From Ciona savignyi (Eukaryota > Chordata > Ascidiacea > Phlebobranchia > Cionidae), in contig CH002356.1 in assembly GCA_000149265.1 (NCBI GenBank), positions 411,330 to 475,329 of the forward strand: a DNA stretch of 64,000 nt, written 5' to 3'. Every line of letters begins with the position of its first letter. Within the stretch, counting starts at the first letter, position 1. This document shows positions 60,497 through 64,000 of the stretch, one piece after another. The notes below the pieces were generated by a model, which did no database searches, was not told the DNA's origin, and saw nothing but the letters and a program-made list of their open reading frames with translations. The position numbers and the translations under genes are program-made.

Positions 60497-61934
60497 ATGA
60501 AGTTATTTGTTTGTATCGCATGCATTATGTTGGTCGTTTCAGCACAAGGTAAAGTTATTTTTCAAATTGAAAAAAATAATTTTTGTTTAAAAAATTTTGA
60601 ATATATTTTGAAGTTGTCCTTGATAAATTTATAATAGGATTCTCTTGTTTTTTCGAAAAGGGCTAAAGATTAGCGCGTTATAGCTCGTGTCTAAAATGAG
60701 TTACCGAAGATATTTGTTTGTGTATGCTGGTGTTATTTCCACGTTTTTGTTCATTCCTTGAATCATTAGCTGGCCGCGGTACCAACCAATCCCTGAAATG
60801 TCATTCCGGGATGAGCATCAACGGGGAAGGAATGTACGAGGAAGTGACTTGTACGGCAGCGGAGGTAGGAAATTGGTTTATGATTTTATACAGCATTGCG
60901 TTATCTTATATGGCTATGCAAATGCGTGTTGTTGCGTTGCGGCCTTATACTCTACTTAAGTACGAGTCTGGCCTTTTATGATCAGACACGCGCAAGATAT
61001 AGTTTTCCTTGTATTGCGTTGCGGTAACTAAAAAACAAAACCATAAAATGATTAACAAAAAGTACATCAGTTAATCAAAATATAATCAAATAATACACAC
61101 CTGAAATTTCCGGCAAAAATATATATTGCTTAAACAAACGGGCTATTTCTATTATAAGACCACTTCGTTCACAGTTAAAGTTGAAATGACCCAAGGTATC
61201 AAGGGTATGTCACACAACACGCACTAAAACAGGATGTGACGTGCAACTTGAACAAGAGAGCAAATACAAACCTAAAAGAAAAAACACGTGACCGTAACAG
61301 CAGTATAGATTATTCTTTTTTAGATTATTCTTTCCTAACTGAGTTTTAAACCCAAGATTAATCGCAACTAATTCCCTTTTTTTCTATATAATTTAGTATA
61401 TGCATCGGTCACGTTAAGCATTCGGTCACACTACTGTACAGAAATGGAATTGACTTTGTTAGATTATAAGTATTGCGATATCTTATCTAGTATGCATTAT
61501 AAGGTTTATTTATATCTTATATTTTAAATAAACCATTTTTTTACAAGATTAAGCAAACATCACACTACTAATATTTTATTAATCACCATAACAACAATGT
61601 GCCATTAAACTGCGATGTCCAGTTTCGTTGTTTTTTCCCTTTTTTTCCATATAGTTTCATTAGGGTTCATTCGCCATTTGTAAAAATTCATGGTCAGGAA
61701 AAATATATAACTTCGCCCGTTTTTATTGTATAGGCTTCAGTGCAACAATTTTGTAACAACTAATATTCAGAGTCATTAAATTAAGCAAAATCGTATTTTA
61801 TATTTCAGAGTTCGTGCCAGACAAGAATTTCACAAAGGGGGCTTTTCACGGTTGTCCACAAGCGATGCGCTGCAACTACTGTGTGTGAAAACAATCTGAG
61901 AAACAATGCGATCTCCTGTTCCAGGGACAATAAG
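60497..61934 (+). CDS. Ly6/uPAR-type secreted or anchored protein, first three exons
   Basis: Exons 60497-60548, 60770-60864 and 61809-61934 join in frame to give 91 codons. MKLFVCIACIMLVVSAQ is a signal peptide. The mature part has cysteines in LKCHSG, VTCTAA, SSCQTR, KRCAATTVC and ISCSRD, and RISQRGLFTVVHKRC is typical of the three-finger Ly6/uPAR domain. The final exon, with the paired CC and the CN ending, is not found before the satellite element at 62165; it may lie beyond the right edge. The donor after exon 3 is gtttga, which is weak; without splicing the frame stops two codons later. A TATA-like tatatatattta lies about 120 bp before the ATG. Confidence 0.65.
61333..61437 (-). repeat. 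SINE-A copy, diverged
   Basis: Reversed: tgagttttaaacccaagatt, then tatgcatcggtcacg and gcattcggtcacactactgt. It lies in intron 2 of the Ly6-like gene. Confidence 0.6.
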
Positions 61935-62077
61935 GTTTGAAACAAACTATGTCATTACACCTTTACTATGTTTGAGTAAATGAAATATTGTAAATACGTC
62001 CGTATTGGAATCCGTTTGATAATATGGCTCGTCTGAGTGATTACCTTGGTGGGTTTTTGCTTTTCAGCCTAGGGGTT

Positions 62078-62118
62078 GGGAAACTGGTAGCTAGCTAGTC
62101 GGTTGTGACCTAGGGAAA
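62078..62118 (+). repeat. SINE-B fragment
   Basis: ggtagctagctagtcggttg only. Confidence 0.55.
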
Positions 62119-62164
62119 TGGCACCTTTCGGTTAGGTTTGGCGGCCGCGTCCGCTATATTTATG

Positions 62165-63957
62165 GGTCCCAATTGAAAAATTGGGACACATATTGTTTTT
62201 GTCCGTTTTTTTTTTTTCGTTTTTTTTTTTTCGTCAAAGGTTTGACAGGCATGGCATGGCGCCCCGACATCTACCAGAAGGAATAATGGAATCGTTATGA
62301 AACTTAGCTATTTGTTGGACAACATGGTCTAGATATGCAGAAACCAAAATTTTGGGTGATAAATCAAGGGGAATTCCCCTGGGAAGTTAAAAACCAAAAC
62401 GGTATTTATTATTAAAAAATTAGCTTTTTGTGGCATAGCGCTTAAACGGCAGCTCCAATTTGAATAAGATTTGGTGGAACGTAAGTGCATTAGACACTGA
62501 TTTTAGACTTGGAAGAAATAAAAAATTTACCTAGGAAAATACCCTAAAAAATAAGATTTTGTTCTCAAATCATGATTGTGACAGGCATGGCATGTCGCCC
62601 CGACATCTACCAGAAGGAATAACGGAATCGTAATGAAACTTAGCCATGTGTTAGACAAGATGGTCTAGATATGCAGAAACCAAAATTTTGGGTGATAAAT
62701 CAAGGGGAATTCCCCTGGGAGGTTAAAAACCAAAACGGTATTTTTTCTAAAAAAAACTAGTTTTTTTGGCATAGCGCTTGAACGGTTGCTTCAATCTGAT
62801 TCAAATTTGGTGGAATGTAAGTGCATTACCTACTTATTTAACAATTAGAAAAAATAAAAAATAATATCCAGGGAAATACCCTAAAAAATAAGATTTTGTT
62901 CTCAAATCATGATTGTGACAGGCATGGCATGACGCCCCGACATCTACCAAAAGGAATAATAAAATAGTAATAAAGCTTTGTCATTTGTTAGACAACATGG
63001 TCTAGATACGCAGGAGCAAAATTGTGGGTGATAAATCTAGGGAACCTCCCCGGAGACGTTAAAATCCAAAACAGTTATTTTTCTAAAAAAAATAGCTTTT
63101 CGGAACATAGCGTTTAACCGGCTGCTTTAATTTTGATCAGATTTGGTGGAATGCTAGATCGTTAGCCACCCTGTGTAACTTAAAAGAAAGAAAACATTTA
63201 CTTAGGGTAACTCCATTAAAAATGAAAAGATGTTCCTGACTCATGATTGTGACAGGCATGCCACATTGCACTGACATCTCCAACAAGGATTCGTCAAATC
63301 GAATTAAAACTTTTAGAATTGATACTTAACATGACCCACATATGTAAAAACATAAACTTATTTACCAAGCCCATAGGGAATTCCCCGAAGCCATGAAAAC
63401 TAAATCGAACTGTTTTAGGAATTTAGCTTTATTTCAATACAGTTAAAAAAACTTAAGAAAAGCTTTAATTTCGCAATAAAAATTTGACATTTGTAAAAGA
63501 ACATGGGCTAGATATGCAGAAACCAAAATTTTGGGTAATGAATCAAGGGGAATTCCCCTGAGACGTTAAAAACCAAAAGGTTTTTTTTCTAATAAATTAG
63601 CTTTTGGGGGCATAGCGGTGGAACTGCTGTTCTAATTTTGATCATATTTGGTAAAATGTAAGACCATTGGACACTTTGTGCCAATTAAAAGTAAAAAAAA
63701 CATTTACTTGGGGTAATTCCTTTAAAAACTAAGATATGTTCCTAAATTTAAGACATTTATTCTTTTTTAACTACACATGGAAAAGAAGTTTGGTTGGATA
63801 ACTATGGGACCCATGCGTTTATGCTTGCAAAAACAAACTACGTACTCAGTGTATAAAATACAAATTGTGGTTAGGGACCCTGTAGTATAAATATATGGCA
63901 TACAACATGTGTTTTACAAATAGTGGTGGTTAAACACGTGGTTGACACTCTCTAGTT
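62165..63957 (+). mobile_element. satellite-carrying element with approximately 335-bp tandem units
   Basis: Opens gggtcccaattg and a short inverted match attgggac, then a T-rich run. Tandem units then have gacaggcatgg at 62245, 62580, 62917 and 63251 (spacing 335, 337, 334). The units degrade to the right and end in a non-satellite segment closing gacactctctag. TTAT flanks both sides (62161-62164 and 63958-63961). The same element, inverted, is at 1-964. No protein frame is credible. Confidence 0.75.
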
Positions 63958-64000
63958 ATTAAATTATATCCTCTTTTAAATCACGTGTTTTAACGACTGT

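Noticed and set aside
62245-63300. CRISPR-like array
   Set aside because: The repeat unit is about 335 bp of continuous satellite without unique spacers, in a eukaryotic genome.

Overview
The window is animal nuclear DNA, AT-rich by eye, with short exons, phase-conserved GT/AG introns and dense small repeats. The repeats (several tRNA-derived SINE families, MITEs, hAT derivatives), the lineage-specific C-type lectin expansion and an IL-17-like gene together suggest a tunicate, probably Ciona. That assignment is inference; no species marker was tested.

Positions 1-34,000 hold a cluster of duplicated receptor genes and their wreckage (called A-H here). The complete member, gene D (13165-18192, minus), reads: signal peptide, C-type lectin domain 1 (CTLD1), three EGF modules, CTLD2, EGF, transmembrane helix, short cytoplasmic tail. 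The tail ends in an ITIM-like VEYENL. Exon sizes are nearly invariant across copies: 70, 219, 219, 108 (repeated), 372, 129/132, 88-92, 71-83 and 53 bp. A (plus) is open from exon 3 and enters from beyond the left edge. C (minus) is full length with two lesions. G (minus) is full length with a stop in one EGF exon. B, E, F and H are deletion products. The cluster is built from inverted and direct copies of a unit made of one gene tail, a spacer of about 2 kb and the next gene's signal exon.

The cluster is full of mobile DNA: a young LTR retrotransposon with near-identical LTRs (24051-25882), a solo LTR of the same family (28616-29085), hAT-type insertions with 8-bp target duplications (3428-4189, 16217-17230), and a satellite-carrying element with a period of about 335 bp at both window ends.

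Positions 34,000-64,000 hold ordinary single genes separated by SINEs: an O-fucosyltransferase-like enzyme (38804-46900, plus, 8 coding exons, 574 aa), a small open frame starting with a signal-like segment (49774-49917), an IL-17-like cytokine (51250-52210, minus, 2 exons), a type II membrane C-type lectin (53487-57954, plus, 7 exons, 260 aa) and the first three exons of a Ly6/uPAR-type protein (60497-61934, plus). Several gene products are of immune type (lectin receptors with ITIM-like tails, an IL-17-like cytokine, a type II lectin receptor). A shared role is inference from domain type and proximity only.
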